A stretch of DNA of 64,000 bases from Hemicordylus capensis (GCF_027244095.1 NC_069661.1:13464001-13528000); one strand, 5' to 3'; counted from the first letter of the stretch, positions 34,506 to 42,730 are shown. Notes: a model not told the origin generated them from the sequence alone. A program made the numbers and translations.

Positions 34506-37500
34506 CTATTGATCTATCAAGCAGGCCTTGGTGAATTTTATTTGGCTCTAGAAGCCTAAAAATTTGGTCTAAGAACTCAAAATTTTAGGAGCCAGGCAAC
34601 AGACTCTTGACAAAATTACCTGACTTCATGACAGACCATTGTGGAAGGTGAGGGTGAATGGGCTCCTCTTTGTCCCCTTTAAAAATAACATATTTATAAC
34701 AGGAACAAGGGTGCCTGGGACAAATGTCCCTCTTAGAGCTTATTTGCCTTATAATGCACTAGGAAGTACATGTAACTCTTGGTGCAAAAGGGAGCAAGCC
34801 AGCCTCAAAAGCGGGGCGCTTAAACACACTCCCTTGCGCCCTGGGAAGGACATGTCCTTCCCAGTGCATTATGGGGCATGCCAGCTTCAAAGGCGGGGAG
34901 TTTAAGCTCCTTGTTTTTGGAGCTGACTTAGCAAGTCAGCCATGGCACATTGGCTAGTGTCCTGCAATGCATATTGGTTTGGTATTGGAAAGCGCTGTTC
35001 TGGAGCATGCAGCCTCCCTGCCGGTGTCAGTTCTGTTTGAGGTTTCTTTACAGCCCCGTTTGCCTCTCCCCTCCCTTTAAGTCCTCGGGCCCTCTTCTCA
35101 TTGGTGCCCTCTTGCCTCTGGACCTCCTTTCTCACACAGCATAGATTCAAGGGGATAAGAGGGTGGTTGTCGTTACTTGCAGTGCTGCCAGATGGGTGGT
35201 GTGGAGCTCCTTTAAGGCAGGGACTGATGTTTAGCAAGGCAGTCTTGTGATTTAAATGGAAGAAACTGAAACCTGCACTAGTTGCAAAGTGGAAATGGAA
35301 ACCAGTGGGAAAAGAACTGAAAAGTTTGACATGGCCAGTGCTGGAAAGATGGATATTTGAATGTATCCACAGCTGTGGGTACACCATGATAAAATAATCT
35401 ATGCCAAGAAATAGATTTGGCAACTTCTACACACTGTGCAATAGATGCAAAGCTTCCTATGTTCCTAAAGCTTCCATATACTGAGTCAGACCATTGGTCT
35501 ACCTAGCTCAATATTGTCTTCACAGACTGGCAGCAGCTTCTCCAAGGTTGCAGACAGGAATCTCTCTCAGCCCTATCTTGGAGATGCTGCCAGGGAGGGA
35601 ACTTGGGAACCTAGATGCTCTTCCCAGAGCAGCTCCATCCCCTGAGGGGAATATCTTATAGTGCTCACACATCAAGTCTCCCATTCATATGCAACCAGGG
35701 TGGACCCTGCTTAGCTATGGGGACAAGTCATGCTTACTACCACAAGACCAGCTCTCCTCTCTGATCAGTTCCACAGTTCTTCTCTTTTTCCTAATATTGC
35801 AGTTTGGGGATGTTCTACATAACACTGGTTTTGCTAGGCATGAGAGAGGCAAGGATGTTGAAGCCTCACTCCTAATTACTGGAAGCCTTATTCGGCCACT
35901 TCACTGACTCCGAGACTCCAGCAGACCTTACGTCTACCCTTTCGATATAGGAACATAGGGGGCTACCTTCTACCGAGTTAGCCCCTTGGTCCATCTAGCT
36001 GTCTGTACTGAGTGAGACCCTTGGTCCACTGTCTGCTGACTGGCATTGGCTCTCCAAGGTTTCAGGCAGGAATCTTTCCCAGCCCTGGAGATGCCCTGGG
36101 ACCTTCTGCATGCAAAGCAGATGCTCTACCAGTGAGCTAACCCACCCCAACCCAAGAGAGCTCCTGGAATTCCTGTGTGTTTAGAAAGTGGAGGGAACCC
36201 ATAGGAAGCTGCCTTTTGCCAAGGCAGACCCTTGGTCCATCTGGCTCTGTAAGGCAGTGGCTCTCCACGGTTTCATTCAAGACTCTTTCCCAGCTCTAAC
36301 TGGAGATGCTGCCAGGAATTAAACTTGCATACATGCTCTGCCACTGAACTGTCTCATTTCAAACATCTCTTCATACCCACTACTACATTCTGAGCCTTAG
36401 CACATTGGCAGCACAAACACACCGGCCTGAAAACTGCCTAGCAATTCCAGTAAATCTTGTCCGTTTGCTTTTTCAAACTTTATGGAGTGAGTGTGAGTGT
36501 GTGTGTGTGAGCGAGCAACTGAGTTACGGACTCCTTCATGTCTGCTGGCTTTCTTGTATGAGAAGAGGGAACATCTTGTGGAAATGAATATGAATACGAC
36601 GATGAATATACTGCTTTTCAACAAAAGTTCCCAATGTGGTTTACATAGATATAAATAAAATGGCTCCCTGTCCCCAAAGGGCTCACAATCTGAAAAAGAA
36701 GCATGAGTTTATTTATTTATTCATTCATTCATTCATTCATTCATTCAATTTCTCTACCAACCTTCCAAAAATAGCTCAGGGCAGTTTACACAGAGAAATA
36801 ATAAATAAATTAGATGGCTCCCTGTCCCCAAAGGGCTCACCATCTGAAAAAGAAACATGAGATAGACACCAGCAACAGTCACTGGAGGTACTGTGTTGGG
36901 GGTGGATAGTGCCAGTTGCTCTCCTCTTGCTAAATAAAGAGAATAACTTTTAAAAGGTGCCTCCTTGCTCAGTTAGCAGGGAGCTGAGTTTTAAATGAGT
37001 TTTAACTGTTTCTCTTGTGTTCCCCCCTGCCCCCCAATTTCACTGTCAGGCTGGCAAGACAGACAGAAAAGAATTTGTGAAAAAGAAATCGAAACTGAAT
37101 CCTTTTGCAAGCTCCACTAACAAAGAGAAGAAGAAGCAAAAGAACTTCATGATGATGCGATACAGTCAGAACGTTCGGACAAAAAACAAGCGTTCCTTCC
37201 GGGAGAAACAGGCAAGTGTTTTGGTGATTATGCTGGAAAGTTACGTCATATATTTCTGTCATAAATGATGCTCAAAGGCAGCTCGCAATAATAACATGAA
37301 TTCAGTAAATTATCAAAACAAAAAACCCCAACCCACAATAATTGAGAGCCAGTTAAAATACTTTTTGAACGCTAGGTTGAATACGTAGTTATGCCGCAGG
37401 TTAAAAGCCTGCCCAAATAGGTAAGTTTTGGCAACATGGCAGAAAGCCGGTGAGGTGGGGACAAAATGAGAAGAGCAACACAAGAGGAGGATGAAGCAGC

Positions 37501-40489
37501 TGTAATACAACTGTGGCACACAAGAAGAGGAACCATTGTTAGGACTGGGGTGCCTCGATAGTCCCAGTGCTTTTCAAATGAGAATCTTTTTTGCTAAACC
37601 TCTTCCGTTTTGTGGCAACCCTCTAACTCAGGTTCTCAAACTTGGGTCCCCAGATGTTGGTGGACTACAACTCCCATCATCTCGTGCCTCAAAGGCCTTG
37701 TGGCAGGGGAAGATGGGAATTGTAGTCCAAACAAGATCGTGATCCCCTGTGTTAGAGGTTTGCCAGGCAATTGCTCTGCAAAGAAGTTGAGCAAACATTT
37801 TATTGAGAAGGTTACTCATTCGAATCAATAACTATCAGTAAAGGCAGCATACCAGCCCTAGCAGCTGTTCCTCTTCTTCTGTGGCAAAATGAGCCCCTTC
37901 TAGCAAGTGTATTCCAGAGCTTAGGCATAGCTGCCTAAAAGACTCTCCTTTGCATCCCAGCCAGGTGAGCCTCATATAATTGTGGGACTAGTTCTGGTCA
38001 CCTTGGCAGGTAACGAAGGTTGCAAGTAACTCCTCACTGATTGGGATAATTGTTCTTTTGGGAAACAGTCCTGGGCAGGAGACTGTGAACCTTCTCTGGG
38101 CAGTTCCCCAAAAGGAACAATTATCCCAACCTGTAAGGAGATCGGCTTTGCCAAATTGGCAAAACTGCATTACTTGCTGTGCAGTCATGGTTAAAATCTT
38201 CATTACAACTAAACTAACTTTGTTGTATACAACGTATATATACGGCTTTTCAACGTAAAGCAGTTTGCATGGTCGTTTATGGAGCAAAAGACCTAAGAAG
38301 ATGGTTCCCTGTTCCAAATGGGCTCACAGTCTAAAAAGAAATGCAAGAGAGAGACCAGCAACAGCCGCTGGAGGGATGCTATGCTGGCTTTAATAGACAG
38401 TTGCTCTCCCCCTGCTAAATAGAAGACAGGGTTGCACAACTTTGGCCCTCCAGCTGTTGCTGGACTACAGCTCCCATCATCCCCTGACTGCTGACCATTG
38501 TGGCTGGGGATGATGGGAGTTGTAGTCCAACAGCAGCTGGATTAGTGATGTGCAGCCTCGATACACAAAAAGTTCCACTTTAAAAGATGCCTATTTCCCC
38601 AGGTAGCAGTGTTAATGTTTGAAGGCGGCACCCAGGTTTCCCAATGGTATATTTGGGTAACAAGGTGTTAATTTTGCTTTGATTACTTTTTGTTTCGTGG
38701 TGTATCCTCTTACAAATTGGCTTAGGGTTTAACCAGGAAGAAATAATTATACTTGGGGTTCAACCTTCTCCTGAAGGTTGGCTGAACTTCATTTGTGCTA
38801 TTCATCTCCTCTTGCAATCACCTTCTTTAATTTCAGTTGTACTTGTTCAGTGTTAATTATAGTGGGGGCTATGCTTACCAGAATCTTCCAGAGAGGAATA
38901 TGTCTCATAAGTGAGCTGAGAAAAGCATATGTTTTATTTAATTTTTAAAAGTGTATATTCCGCCATTCACGAAAAAGTTCTAAGGTGGCATCCAATAGTT
39001 AATTGTATATTAAAACACAATATATGGACCATTAGGATTTTTTTTTAATTCCTTGAGATTTCTGTGCAGTTTGATAGCTTTCCTAGTGCTTAGCACTTTG
39101 ATAATCTGTCTTCTTTCTTGTCATCTAAACTTCTATATACAAATTTCTATCTCTCATTACTCTGGAGAAGTTGGAAAAGGTATAGAAAATGAAATCTCTG
39201 GAGCAAGGACTCTAGGTGGATAGGAAGTAGGGATGTACACAGAACCAGTGACAGCCAGTTTGAAGGCGGGGAGGGGAGAACTTTAAGGACTGGGGAGGGT
39301 GCTCTTACACACACACCCCGCCTCATTTGCCCTGCCGCTGCTGTCTTGAAAAACTCTCCCACGGGGCATATCTCTGTGCCACCCCAGTACATCGTGGACC
39401 GGAAGTGTCCGCTGTGCAGACACGGATTAATGCAGAGGCAGAAGAGGCATCTGCCTACGGCGGCAAAATTTGAGCAGCAGCATTTTTGCCTCTCTGGGGG
39501 CGGGGGTGGTGGGAGTAGGTAGCTGCGGGGTGTGTGTGTGAGAGGAGCATTCCCCCCTTTTACTTTTTTTTTTTTAAGCTGATGGGATGGAGCACGGTGC
39601 GGCTGGCTGCAGGGAGGGAGGAGGGGAGAGTGCGCCTCTTTTAACCTATGAAAGCCTGCTGTACGGCCAGGTGGCAACAAGCTCCTTCTTCCTCCCAAGT
39701 GACTGTGCATGGGCTCTACTATCTGTAGCTCATTTCTGGCTTTTCCCTTCCACGGCTTCTTCTTTTTTTAGGGGCTGCAAAAATCTTTTTGCCTATGGGT
39801 GGCAAAAAGGTTAATCTGTCTCACTGCTGCGCATGAGCATGTTGCGATGTGCGCATGAGTGAGTGTGACGTGCACACACGCAGCGGACACTTCCAGCCAC
39901 TTCCGGTCCGCGATGTATCGGGGTGGCGAGGAGGAACGTTGGTGCCCCGTGGGACTGTTTTCAAGACAGCACCGGTGGGGGAAACACAGCAGTGCGGGAA
40001 GTAAGAGGGCCCTCCCCAGTCCTTAAAGTTATCCCCACCACCACCTTCAAACTGGCGGAACCACCAGACTTCCAAACCGGTTCAGAGGTCCATAAAGGGC
40101 CTCCGAACTGGTTCCGTGCACATCCCTAATAGGAAGTTTCAGAGCTTTGCAGTTGCTTACTCTTGACTCTCATTGTTCACCAATCCTCAGCCTCCCCATT
40201 TCCCATCCAAGTTGCTGCCAAAATAAGTTTAAATTAACTGAAAGCTAGGTCTTGCAATTGGAATAAATTATGAGAATAACTCTGATTATGCAATTGGGAG
40301 GTTCTGTGTGTTAGTGGGGAATGTACAGAGTTTTTCCAATATTGTGCAATGCAGAAGTTCAGCCTTCTAAAGATATTTTTAAAAATATCTCAAAATATCC
40401 CTGTCGTTCATACTGATGCATACTTTCTGGTATTGCAGCTGGCTTTACGAGACGCACTCCTGAAAAAGAGGAAAAGGCTGCTGAAGTAA
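10339..40489 (+). CDS. SDAD1: SDA1 domain-containing protein 1, 60S ribosome biogenesis factor
   Basis: Nucleolar protein orthologous to yeast Sda1, needed for 60S pre-ribosome maturation and export (family knowledge). 22 coding exons: 10339-10428, 12764-12868, 13562-13660, 14406-14516, 14883-14954, 15278-15378, 15792-15849, 16362-16436, 18172-18273, 19015-19084, 19260-19363, 21960-22017, 23321-23379, 25520-25596, 27617-27714, 28059-28135, 29272-29401, 30510-30607, 31999-32189, 34005-34089, 37050-37211, 40439-40489. The total is 2073 nt, or 690 aa (human about 687), with every exon phase consistent. The N-terminal half is the NUC130/3NT-type helical region; [18 protein letters not shown] marks the SDA1 domain. 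An acidic stretch follows at about residues 495-527 ([20 protein letters not shown]). The C-terminus is lysine-rich ([10 protein letters not shown], then KKRKRLLK), likely nuclear targeting. Introns are GT-AG except the last, which is GC-AG (CAG|GCAAGT at 37212). The start is the first ATG giving the conserved [20 protein letters not shown]. No clear AATAAA was found after the stop. Confidence 0.96.
10737..10940 (+). pseudogene. Processed fragment of MSH6 (C-terminus) in SDAD1 intron 1
   Basis: The translation has [39 protein letters not shown] and a Leu-rich end, collinear with the last 60-70 residues of the mismatch-repair protein MSH6 (PKSYGFNAAR...LPEEVI..GHRKA..FEK...LRLFREVC). In vertebrate MSH6 an intron splits this part near the LRLFRE motif; here it is absent, so this is a retrocopy. 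An AATAAA at 11000-11005 and a short A-rich stretch follow, as expected for a 5'-truncated retroposed mRNA. The frame is open to a stop at 10938-10940, but only the last exons are present, so no function is proposed. Confidence 0.75.
11138..11273. mobile_element. hAT-like foldback MITE with perfect 8-bp target duplication
   Basis: 136 bp with ends CAGTGTTCCCTCTAGCAGGG and CCCTGTTAGAGAGAACACTG. It is flanked on both sides by GTTCCAGA (11130-11137 and 11274-11281). CAGTG...CACTG ends and an 8-bp duplication are hAT hallmarks. Lies in SDAD1 intron 1. Confidence 0.82.
11436..11641. mobile_element. MITE of the 4583-4819 family
   Basis: Shares the ATTCAGACATTATG start, the internal GATACAGATAGGAAGTGTAC and the end CATAACATGTGAATG. 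In SDAD1 intron 1. Confidence 0.5.
11795..12242 (-). mobile_element. L2/CR1-type LINE 3' end
   Basis: On the minus strand it carries the family's reverse-transcriptase C-terminal remnant (a [14 protein letters not shown]-like frame) and an A/T-rich tail beginning near 11800. In SDAD1 intron 1. Confidence 0.5.
13100..13500. other. GC-rich segment in SDAD1 intron 2, unidentified
   Basis: Base composition rises clearly above the surrounding A/T-rich intron, with scattered CpGs and frames open in several phases. I recognise no protein or repeat. It may be an old transposon or retrocopy remnant. The rest of intron 2 (12869-13100) shows nothing notable. Confidence 0.3.
13968..14275 (-). mobile_element. 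5S rRNA-headed composite SINE
   Basis: Minus-strand copy in SDAD1 intron 3. The tail begins at AGGAAGCTGCCATATACTGA; the 5S-like head is read as GGTGGACCCTGCTTAGC on the + strand. Confidence 0.75.
14991..15212 (+). mobile_element. tRNA-derived SINE, GTGGCGCAGTGG type
   Basis: TGGCGCAGTGGTAAAACTGC is a box A and AGGTTACAAGTTCAATCC a box B. The tail ATAGAGCGGTATATAAATGT resembles LINE 3' ends. It lies in SDAD1 intron 5. Only one copy of this family was seen in the window. Confidence 0.65.
15461..15774 (+). mobile_element. 5S rRNA-headed composite SINE retaining its tRNA-like middle
   Basis: The most informative copy. A 5S-like head (GCTAAACAGGGTCTGTCCTG, ATGGGAGAC) is followed by a tRNA-like middle with a recognisable box B (TAGGTTCAATCCTTGG) and then the shared tail. 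In SDAD1 intron 6. Confidence 0.8.
16880..17567 (+). mobile_element. CR1-type LINE, ORF2 C-terminus and 3' UTR
   Basis: An open frame up to 17363 reads [40 protein letters not shown] and [13 protein letters not shown], the C-terminus of CR1 reverse transcriptase. The 3' UTR with GGATGCTGGACTAGATAGGC and a GTTCTTATGTT end follows. 5'-truncated, in SDAD1 intron 8. Confidence 0.85.
18286..18366 (+). mobile_element. Truncated tRNA-derived SINE (GTGGTGTAGTGG type)
   Basis: Diverged copy with GTGTGGTGTAGTGGGTGGAG (box A) and GGGTTCAAATCC (box B). Fuller relatives lie at 25822-26012 and 58067-58275. Confidence 0.5.
18366..18960 (-). mobile_element. L2/CR1-type LINE, RT C-terminus and 3' end
   Basis: On the minus strand the frame reads [20 protein letters not shown] then [10 protein letters not shown], the conserved end of L2/CR1-clade reverse transcriptases, followed by a GTTTGTTTGTTT-rich end at 18370-18390. 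In SDAD1 intron 9. Confidence 0.75.
19370..19603. mobile_element. MITE of the 4583-4819 family
   Basis: Carries GGTACCGATAGGAGGTGTAG and the end CATCATGTCTGAATAGGG. In SDAD1 intron 11. Confidence 0.45.
19925..20340 (-). mobile_element. CR1-type LINE 3' end
   Basis: Reverse orientation of the 3' UTR seen at 17360-17567 (GCCCTGCTGGTTCAGGCCCA on the + strand), followed by the end of the RT frame (a WNS-type motif in reverse near 20210). In SDAD1 intron 11. Confidence 0.75.
20636..20762. mobile_element. hAT-like foldback MITE, diverged
   Basis: GGTTCCCAGCCTTGAATCC on the left and GGATT/GGGAATC-type sequence on the right, with a GTTGTAGCCCAACAACATCT arm. In SDAD1 intron 11. Confidence 0.5.
21180..21545 (-). 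mobile_element. L2/CR1-type LINE 3' end split by a MITE
   Basis: The LINE tail (CATTTATATACCACTC) continues after the MITE at 21378 (ACGACTCAGGGTGGTTTGCA). The two halves join cleanly if the MITE and one copy of TCCTAGAA are ignored. Confidence 0.6.
21228..21369. mobile_element. Foldback MITE nested in a LINE, perfect 8-bp TSD
   Basis: Palindromic element (GGCCTACAACTCCCGTAATC and GGATTATGGGAGCTGTCG) flanked by TCCTAGAA at 21220-21227 and 21370-21377. Younger than the LINE it interrupts. Confidence 0.78.
21722..21862. mobile_element. hAT-like foldback MITE
   Basis: Near-perfect hairpin: ATGTTGCTGAACTACAACTC on the left, AATTGTAGTTCAGCAACAT on the right. In SDAD1 intron 11. Confidence 0.65.
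22092..22411 (+). mobile_element. 5S rRNA-headed composite SINE
   Basis: Full-length type in SDAD1 intron 12, with GTTAAGCAGAGTCCACCCTG, ATGGGAGACTG and the shared tail. Confidence 0.72.
23581..24005. mobile_element. Tandem array of three hAT-like MITEs sharing one target-site sequence
   Basis: Three elements (23589-23724, 23733-23853, 23862-23997) lie head to tail, separated and flanked by four copies of GTCTAGAT (23581-23588, 23725-23732, 23854-23861, 23998-24005). The first and third are close relatives with CAGGGA...TCCCTG ends; the middle one is a more diverged subfamily. Each is an imperfect hairpin. In SDAD1 intron 13. Confidence 0.85.
24060..24825 (+). mobile_element. Bov-B (RTE-clade) LINE, 3' part of the RT ORF
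   Basis: A 250-residue open frame ending at 24815 contains [54 protein letters not shown] and ends [11 protein letters not shown], the C-terminus typical of Bov-B reverse transcriptase. The 3' end CACTTAATCAATAA follows. 5'-truncated but with a long open frame, hence fairly young. In SDAD1 intron 13. Confidence 0.88.
25033..25158. mobile_element. hAT-like foldback MITE with perfect 8-bp TSD
   Basis: Flanked by CCCTAGAA (25025-25032 and 25159-25166). The arms include GGACTACAACTCCCATCATC. In SDAD1 intron 13. Confidence 0.78.
25822..26012 (+). mobile_element. tRNA-derived SINE (GTGGTTAGAGTGCTGGAC type)
   Basis: TAGTGGTTAGAGTGCTGGAC is box A and CGAGTTCAAATCCCC is box B. The end GGGATATAAATGTAGTAAT runs into A/C-rich repeats to about 26080. 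In SDAD1 intron 14. Relatives: 47952-48183 (minus), 50289-50342, 58067-58275. Confidence 0.75.
26095..26310 (-). repeat. Interspersed repeat family B (AGCAACAGCCACTGGAGGGA)
   Basis: A 200-380-bp family seen at least nine times in this window. On the minus strand it runs from GCTAACTGGGCAAAGAGGCA to a LINE-like end near AAAGCAGTATATAAATA. Probably the 3' end of a CR1/L2-like LINE or a SINE built on one; not classified. Confidence 0.5.
26370..26508. mobile_element. MITE with TTTCCCCGAAAATAAGAC ends
   Basis: Left CCGTGTTTCCCCGAAAATAA and right TTACTTTCGGGGAAACAGGG are inverted repeats around an A/T-rich middle. Superfamily unresolved. Confidence 0.5.
26560..27068. repeat. CpG-dense GCC-rich minisatellite, about 14 units
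   Basis: The core GGGCCCGGCCGGAGGGTGCC is followed by a variable number of GCC triplets; units are about 26-45 bp. It lies in SDAD1 intron 14 between A/T-rich blocks. All six frames read low-complexity Pro/Arg/Gly/Ala, so the long open frames here are composition artefacts. Flanking sequence to 27190 (two CCAATCAG motifs, a CCCAGGAGAAAT end) may belong to one GC-rich unit. Confidence 0.9.
27196..27360. repeat. A/T microsatellites (TA and TATAA)
   Basis: Runs of TA and of TATAA directly after the GC-rich minisatellite, followed by GA repeats at 27379-27399 and 27518-27541. Confidence 0.9.
28455..28815 (+). mobile_element. CR1-type LINE 3' end
   Basis: AAGGAAGTACTTTTTTACAC and ATGGTCACCAGCTTGGATGG match the same parts of the CR1 copy at 16880-17567. 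Ends at CTGATCTTATGTTT. In SDAD1 intron 16. Confidence 0.75.
30100..30245 (+). mobile_element. Relic of the shared-tail SINE
   Basis: TCACTGCCAGTCAAAGCAGA followed by CAATACTGGGTAGAGGG matches the shared tail of the tRNA-headed and 5S-headed SINEs. In SDAD1 intron 17, most of which (29402-30100) is otherwise featureless. Confidence 0.45.
31023..31215. mobile_element. Half of a Tigger/pogo-like element
   Basis: CAGGTGGATTCCATTATCTG and GGTTAGGTTCCTGGAGGC match the family seen at 5046-5515. In SDAD1 intron 18. Confidence 0.5.
31404..31696 (+). mobile_element. 5S rRNA-headed composite SINE
   Basis: GCTAATCAGGCCCCGCCCTG and GAATGGGAGACTAC in the head, complete tail. In SDAD1 intron 18. Confidence 0.75.
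32271..33060. mobile_element. MITE of the 4583-4819 family split by repeat family B
   Basis: The left part (32271-32420, GATGCAGGTAGGAAGTGTGC) and a right part (about 32965-33060, GTCTGAATAGGGCT) are separated by a family B copy at about 32505-32780. In SDAD1 intron 19. Confidence 0.4.
32505..32780 (-). repeat. Repeat family B copy
   Basis: Contains CAGCAACAGCCACTGGAGGG and ATATAAGAGAATCACCACTT. See 26095-26310. Confidence 0.5.
33080..33212 (-). mobile_element. Shared-tail SINE, tail only
   Basis: GGAACATAAGAAGCTGCCTT to the GGCAGGAGTCTGTCCCAG part. The head is missing. A small head fragment of the 5S-type SINE lies at 33850-33877. Confidence 0.6.
34470..34502. repeat. (CA)n microsatellite
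   Basis: About 16 CA dinucleotides in SDAD1 intron 20. The neighbouring 34540-35440 shows no recognised element. Confidence 0.95.
35450..35762 (-). mobile_element. 5S rRNA-headed composite SINE
   Basis: Minus-strand copy with complete tail and head (GGTGGACCCTGCTTAGCTAT on the + strand). In SDAD1 intron 20. Confidence 0.75.
35948..36148 (-). mobile_element. tRNA-Ala-like SINE with the shared tail
   Basis: On the minus strand the head reads TTAGCTCACTGGTAGAGCAT then CTTTGCATGCAGAAGGTCCC, close to a tRNA-Ala body, followed by the same tail as the 5S-headed SINEs. A second copy lies at 36197-36355. Confidence 0.7.
36197..36355 (-). mobile_element. tRNA-Ala-like SINE with the shared tail, diverged
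   Basis: CAGTTCAGTGGCAGAGCATG on the minus strand is the head; tail as at 35948-36148. In SDAD1 intron 20. Confidence 0.6.
36595..36980 (-). repeat. Repeat family B, duplicated 3' portion
   Basis: The end region occurs twice (36610-36700 and 36745-36860), each with GCTCCCTGTCCCCAAAGGGC, with an ATTC tetranucleotide run (36717-36746) between them. Confidence 0.5.
37262..37500 (-). mobile_element. L2/CR1-type LINE 3' end
   Basis: GTTAAAAGCCTGCCCAAATA on the + strand is the reverse of the family's conserved end. In SDAD1 intron 21. Confidence 0.5.
37629..37757. mobile_element. hAT-like foldback MITE
   Basis: CAGGTTCTCAAACTTGGGTC left end, GGGAATTGTAGTCCAA in the right arm. In SDAD1 intron 21. 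Confidence 0.6.
38225..38610 (-). repeat. Repeat family B interrupted by a foldback MITE
   Basis: Family B (GAGACCAGCAACAGCCGCTG) is broken between 38425 and about 38565 by a palindromic MITE (CAGGGTTGCACAACTTTGGC; CTACAGCTCCCATCATCCCC) and resumes with AAGTTCCACTTTAAAAGATG. Confidence 0.55.
39228..40128. mobile_element. Long foldback MITE (GGGATGTRCAC ends) with a second element inside
   Basis: The left arm (39228-39417, GGGATGTACACAGAACCAGT, GAAGTGTCCGCTGTG) and right arm (39889-40128, CGCAGCGGACACTTCC, ending GGTTCCGTGCACATCCC) are inverted. Between them, about 39425-39823, lies another element bounded by GACACGGATTAA and TTAATCTGTC and by GCTGTGCA/GCTGCGCA, a likely 8-bp duplication. In SDAD1 intron 21. 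Confidence 0.65.
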
Positions 40490-41088
40490 CCGTTGAATGC
40501 TGACAGAGGAGACTGACTTAAGATCTAGAAGCCTTATTTTGTTGTTGAAAGGAAAAAGGTTCTCAAGAGCGACAGAATGGAAAATGCTAACTGTGCTCAG
40601 CTAAGTGTCGTGAATGTCTGTCTTCCACATAAGTCAGGAGGAAGAAATCAGATGACTTTAACATTTTAAAGACGATCTTGTAAATCTGGATGCAGAAGGA
40701 AAAGTTTTGCATTTGTAGTTAATATCTATTTAAATGCATTCCCAGACATTGGAAATGCCTGGATTGACAGATTCATTCCAGGATGACAGATGAGAATTCT
40801 AATTACATTGATGAAAGAACTGTGGCTTCAGTCCTAAACATGCACTCTTGTCAATCATTATGTTCCTCGAGTGTGCATGTTTACTAGATCAGCATTAGAT
40901 CATTGCATAGATTTGTTCATGTTTTACCTGAACAGCAGAAGAAATGCAATTCCTGTGTTGTTGTAAAATATATTTTGAATATTTCCTGCTATCTTGTGGT
41001 ATGTCGCAAGTGAATCATATTGTGCCTTGTGCGGAGTTGGGCCTCGCTGGATCAGGTTTTTCTGAGTCAAAGCAAATCATACCTATTA

Positions 41089-41539
41089 CAGGTTGAGTAT
41101 CCCTTATCCGGACATCCAGAATGCTCCAAAATCCAGACACCATGCCGTAACAAAAACAAAGAACAAAATTCCTCAGCTCACTTGCTCACAGATTCCCAAT
41201 TTTGCTGCTTTAAAACATGCAGTCAAAACTTACTTATTTCAGAAGGCTGTTAGTGACAGGGTTTTTTCCTCTAATTCTCTCTAGCTGTGGCTCTGTTTTT
41301 ATTTAATGTTTTTGATGTTCTCATTTTGGCGCTCGAGGGAAAAGGGAAATCCCTCCTCCTCCACTCCCTGCTCAGTTTGGCACCTGCTCTGTTGGCGTCT
41401 GTTTTGGCCCTCGGCTGGTCCTGCTCTGTTTGGTAAAGGTACAGTATAGGGTACAGTACAGGATATCTCATTCTGCAAATATTCCAAAATCTGGAACATT
41501 TCTGGTCCCAAGCAGTCCAGATAAGGGATACTCAACCTG
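41089..41539. mobile_element. Tigger/pogo-like element
   Basis: Ends CAGGTTGAGTATCCCTTATC and GATAAGGGATACTCAACCTG are perfect inverted repeats, as in Tigger-type mariner elements. The interior carries unrelated sequence (a LINE-like FAALKHAVKTYLFQKA frame near 41200-41250), so it may be composite. Intergenic, after SDAD1. Confidence 0.7.
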
Positions 41540-41830
41540 CAGGGGGACACTACCCTGGAGGAGCAATAGCTCATTCCCTTGCCCAGAGGACGACTAGGAT
41601 ACATGTTGCTTTGTGGTAACACTTTTCTGAGCATCGAGCAATACATTTTTCACTGGGATGTCTGTACTTCATTGCCACACTTTGCAGTCAGTCTGTTTCC
41701 TGTTTCTCTAACAAGCTCTGGTAACCAGAAGGATCGGCCTGATTTAAGTAAGTCACAATTAAAAATTAAGCAATTTGTTCCTCCAGTGGTTTTCCCTAGC
41801 CATTCATTTCTGCTGCTGTAGAAGCCATAT

Positions 41831-42085
41831 ATTCATTCATTCATTCATTCAATTTCTATACCACCCTTCCAAAAATGGCTCAGGGCGGTTTACACAGATA
41901 AATAATAAATAAACAAGATGGCTCCCTGACCCCAAAGGGCTCACAATCTAAAAAGAAACATAAGATAGACACCAGCAACAGTCACTGGAGGTACTGTGCT
42001 GGGGGTGGATAGGGCCAGTTACTCTCCCCCGCTAAATAAAGAGAATCATCGTGTTAAAAGGTGCCTCTTTGCCAAGTTAGCAGGG
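41831..42085 (-). repeat. Repeat family B copy
   Basis: ATTC repeats followed by TATACCACCCTTCCAAAAAT and GACACCAGCAACAGTCACTG. See 26095-26310. Confidence 0.5.
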
Positions 42086-42431
42086 GTTGAAGGAAGGAAT
42101 TCATTTGAAGGAAGTTTTTGTTCAAATTAATCATAGGCTTGGCTCGGGAGTGGAGGCATATTTCCGTATTTCTAATATTCTGAGATGGTCAAAGAGCAGA
42201 GACACCTCTTGGCATCTTTAGCTAAAGAATTTCAGAGCAAAGCCTGTAAGTAGTATCCATATTTATTGCCAAATTGATTTGCAGCTTGAAATGACGATGT
42301 GGTTTATGGCACCTTACTAAATAACATTTATTTCAGCATAAACTGCTGTGAACTAGAGCCTATTCCATCAGATGCAGCAAGTATTATCCTCAGACATATG
42401 TACATACAGCTACAAAAAGAGAAAACAGTTA

Positions 42432-42730
42432 GGAACATAGGAAGCTGCCATATACTGAGTCAGACCATAGGTCCATCTAGCTCGGTATTGTCTAGAGACT
42501 GGCAGCGGCTTCTCCAAGGTTGCAAGCGGGAGTCTCTCTCAGCCCTAACTTGGAGATGCTGCTAGGGAGGGAACTTGGAACCTTCTTCTCTTCCCAGAGT
42601 GGCTCCATCCCCTGAGGGGAATATTGTACAGTACTCACACATTAAGTCTCCCATTCATATGCAACCAGGGCAGACCCTGCTTAGCTAAGGGGACAAGTGA
42701 TGTTTGCTCCCACAAGACCAGCTCTCCTCT
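42432..42730 (-). mobile_element. 5S rRNA-headed composite SINE
   Basis: Full-length minus-strand copy. The head shows AGACCCTGCTTAGCTAAGGG on the + strand. Confidence 0.75.

Noticed and set aside
35948-36148. tRNA-Ala gene
   Set aside because: The cloverleaf cannot be closed and a SINE tail follows; it is a tRNA-derived SINE. The same applies to 14991, 25822, 47952 and 58067.
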